Positions 61,700-64,000 of a DNA stretch of 64,000 bases are shown here, piece after piece (positions within the stretch are counted from its first letter, which is position 1; every line of letters begins with the position of its first letter). The notes under the pieces are model-generated. The model made no database searches, was not told where the DNA came from, and was given only the letters and a program-made list of their open reading frames with translations. This DNA is from Ligula intestinalis (taxonomy: Eukaryota > Platyhelminthes > Cestoda > Diphyllobothriidea > Diphyllobothriidae), in assembly GCA_036362985.1 (NCBI GenBank), contig JAYGXS010000005.1, forward strand, positions 7,456,560-7,520,559, written 5' to 3'. Both the position numbers and the translations under genes were made by a program.

Positions 61700-62600
61700 C
61701 AAATATTCGAGGTCCAGATATAATATCGCTTTTATCATCTTCGGAAGTGGAAGTCCAAGTTGTATTTAAGCTGACCTTTCGAAAACATTATCGCTTCAAT
61801 CGTCAGAGTGTAGTGTCTCTTCTCCTGCTGGCGTCGAGTAAGTGTGTCTGACCGCTAGACGCGTGTTATAACACTGCCTGATGCACGCACGTCGATCGAT
61901 TGCTGGTGGCTGTTTGAATTGTTCTCGCCCTCGCTGGGGCCTCAGTGAGAAGTGTCAGGTCGTTCGTGTGCCTGCTCTACGTCTCCACCTTCTTGCTGGC
62001 GGCTGTCGGCCCTGCGTATCTTCCTTCGCTCGATATATTGCTCCGTTCTGAGCAGCTGTTAGCCTTGTATGGAGCGCTTGGTAGGCGGGATGAGGGTGTG
62101 CCAGTCGAGGACCAACATTCTAACAGCAATTTGGCCATCTTATCATTGGCTCGGCCTACTACCCTTGCTTTCTCAACGACGAATGTGTGGTTCTTTTACT
62201 GTACGTGGTTATAGATCACAGACAGTTTATCTTTGCGGTTGATTGTGAGCTCATGCTCATTCGACCTTGTTCCAAGGTGTTTGCCCGTTTCACCAGCATA
62301 CCTTGCATCGCAGTTTTTGCCTAGTATCCTGTAAACCACTGCTGACTGTTCTGTCAGTTGTAGCGAGTCTTTGGGCCTCATGATCTGCTGTCTGATGGTT
62401 GACTTTGGCTTATGAGCCACACTGATCCCGAATGGTTTCAGAATTCGTGCAGTCGCCTCTGATACGTTCTTCACATAAGGAATGGCGAGCCAGAACTTCG
62501 GGTCTTCTTCCTTCGTCCGCTTAAGGCGAGGCTCATTAAGGCAGTTGCGTATAAAGGACTTTGGATAACCGTTGGCTTGAAATAGGATGTGCAATTATTA
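61700..62600 (-). mobile_element. PLE lineage E 3' half
   Basis: The minus-strand ORF 62594-62196 reads FQANGYPKSFIRNCLNEPRL, WLAIPYVKNVSEATARIL, VVYRILGKNCDARYAGETGK, with YAGET as the second block of the GIY-YIG fold, followed by EHELTINRKD. 5'-truncated, no RT. Followed 380 bases later on the same strand by a ribozyme-like motif in what should be the 3' pseudo-LTR. Confidence 0.8.
61768..61812 (-). ncRNA. Hammerhead-like motif, PLE lineage E
   Basis: Minus strand: ACU, CUGACGA, UU, stem II GAAG/UUUUC (short, with G-U), GAAA, GG, UC, AGC. Core canonical, stems weak. Confidence 0.4.
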
Positions 62601-64000
62601 AATCTTCACCTTCTCACTGTCGTCACTTCAGTGTGTTTGAACGCGTTGGAAGGGGGTCCTAACACAACTGTGTTTGTGATTAACGGGGTGGTTGCTCCTG
62701 AAGTGGAAGATACGCATAGTATTCGTTGCCTATCGGTGAACCGTTGTCCTTATCTTCCCGTCTGCCAGTCTCATCCTTCGTACATCCAGGTCTTGAATGC
62801 AGGTCAAAACTCTGTAGCAGACTACACTGTCCATTGTGAATCCTTGGTAAGGAGGCACAGCCGCTGATACAGCCACTTTGACAACTCGAAAGCTAGGGTG
62901 GCTCTTGAGGATATGATGGGGTGGTTTGGGCAACTTTGGTAGGCTGTATCTTTTCAGAGAACGGAAATTTTTTTGCTTCTATAAATATCAGGTAAATGCA
63001 AGTATGGCATTGCTTTCGGGAAAACGAGAGCGTATTTCGTTTAAAGAAATTCTGTTCCGCAAATCTGGTACCATTCGTGCCATGAAATTAAGTACTAAAC
63101 GTCTGCAGTTGTAGTTTTTTTTACTACACCGAAAATAAGGACTGTGCTCAAGCATACATAGATATGAACACCCGCGAAATGCCGTCACTTTTTTCTGTTC
63201 CGCCATATGCAGACGATATCCAAACATTTTCTATCTACACTGGAATCTAAATGAGTAGGGAAAGTTGAAACGGAACAGGGCAGAAGATTATCAGTTTTCG
63301 CATATACTCTACCATTCTGTTGTGCTTTTAAAATCATAGAATGGGACCTAACATTGAGCAAATATATTGAAAACTGCTCCAGTATACAAAGAAAAGTGAG
63401 TTTCCTTCATTGCTAGCAGAAGATTTATCCTTAGTTTTTAGGAGGACCAAAAAACGGTCAAGATTCCGATTTTTATCCTGATTTTACCTTCGAAAGCAGT
63501 AAGATACGCAGATATTCGACTTCGAAATATCTAATTGCAGCGCTCTGTCAAAAGGTAAACGGTTATAGACAGTTTTCTTATTAATCTTAGGCAAATTTAT
63601 GTTGGACTTTTGTTGTGGACGTTTATTTTTCTGAACACTATGTTGACATGTTTGGATAATTCTGAACCCATGACCCAAACACACAGAGGCATAAGAAAGA
63701 ATTCTTGAAACTCATTATTTAGGTAAATTATTTTGATAAATATCATATTTTTAAGATCTTGGTAAAAATGTAGAACAGGTAGTAGGTAATTGTACACCGA
63801 TCTGTTTCAGGACCTACTTGTCCTGTTTGATACCATTGCAAGCTTGGATACTTCAAGTGTGTTTCGCAAATCGATTAATTGTAGTGTTACTTACTAAATG
63901 TCGGTAACGTATTTATTTATGTTTTTTCTTTGTCGTGTTTTTAACACGTAGAACAGGGTCTATATATATGGACAATCGCAAAAGCAAAATATTGAAAATC
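62601..64000. other. Unassigned, AT-rich 3' end of window
   Basis: ORFs such as 62589-62867 (+) have no recognisable domain. No clear repeat seen. Confidence 0.35.

Noticed and set aside
62589..62867. 92-codon plus-strand ORF
   Set aside because: No domain, no splice context, no start-site support.
1..64000. CRISPR arrays, bacterial operons, phage
   Set aside because: None seen. The window is animal DNA with spliced exons.

Overview
This is eukaryotic DNA, most likely a flatworm and probably a tapeworm of the diphyllobothriid type. The clues are one intron-rich animal gene with two tiny 5' introns (about 33-35 nt) and very long later introns, Penelope-like elements (PLEs) with hammerhead-type ribozymes, and several non-LTR (LINE) families resembling those I know from cestode genomes. 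Species assignment is inference. Three runs of 10 N (15014-15023, 27190-27199, 60673-60682) mark assembly gaps.

One host gene dominates: a SETD2/Set2-type histone H3 lysine-36 methyltransferase on the + strand, traced as 19 exons from the ATG at 4639 to the TAG ending at 49850 (about 45 kb, roughly 2,030 codons). In order it encodes a disordered Pro/Ser/Lys-rich N-terminus with five 37-residue repeats, AWS, SET and post-SET domains (exons 5-8), a helical middle region (exons 9-15), a WW domain (exon 16) and the RNA polymerase II-binding SRI domain (exons 17-19). Splice sites and phases agree at all but two places. Exon 3 has an in-frame TAA at 7248 before its only phase-compatible donor, and the exit of exon 12 is uncertain.

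The flanks and introns are a graveyard of mobile elements. 1-3110 (-): CR1-like LINE with ORF1 and ORF2. 3515-3870 (+): RT relic. 9-23 kb: tRNA-derived SINEs, a 101-bp TA-flanked MITE, a Ty3/Gypsy integrase relic ending next to exon 5, many RTE fragments and PLE pieces. 23-24.5 kb (-), 31-33.7 kb (+) and 59-61 kb (-): three copies of one Jockey/CR1-like LINE, the first with a 14-bp target duplication. 25.3 and 37.4 kb: Tigger/pogo-like TIR elements. 34.3 kb: 401-bp mariner-like relic. 47.2-49.1 kb: pogo/Tigger relic. 38.7-46.4 kb: PLE fragments with inverted pseudo-LTRs. 50.9-51.7 and 61.7-62.6 kb (-): further PLE 3' halves. 52.9-57.2 kb (+): nearly full-length RTE-like LINE whose ORF continues into C2H2-type zinc fingers, followed by a repeat holding a 249-bp intron that is precisely absent from its relative at 29 kb.

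The most interesting signal is a set of hammerhead-ribozyme-like motifs in the pseudo-LTRs of at least four PLE lineages. They share an almost absent helix III (GAAA, two bases, UC) and family-specific but still-paired stem II. In one lineage core positions 3 and 8 read A and U instead of C and G, so the pair is kept.
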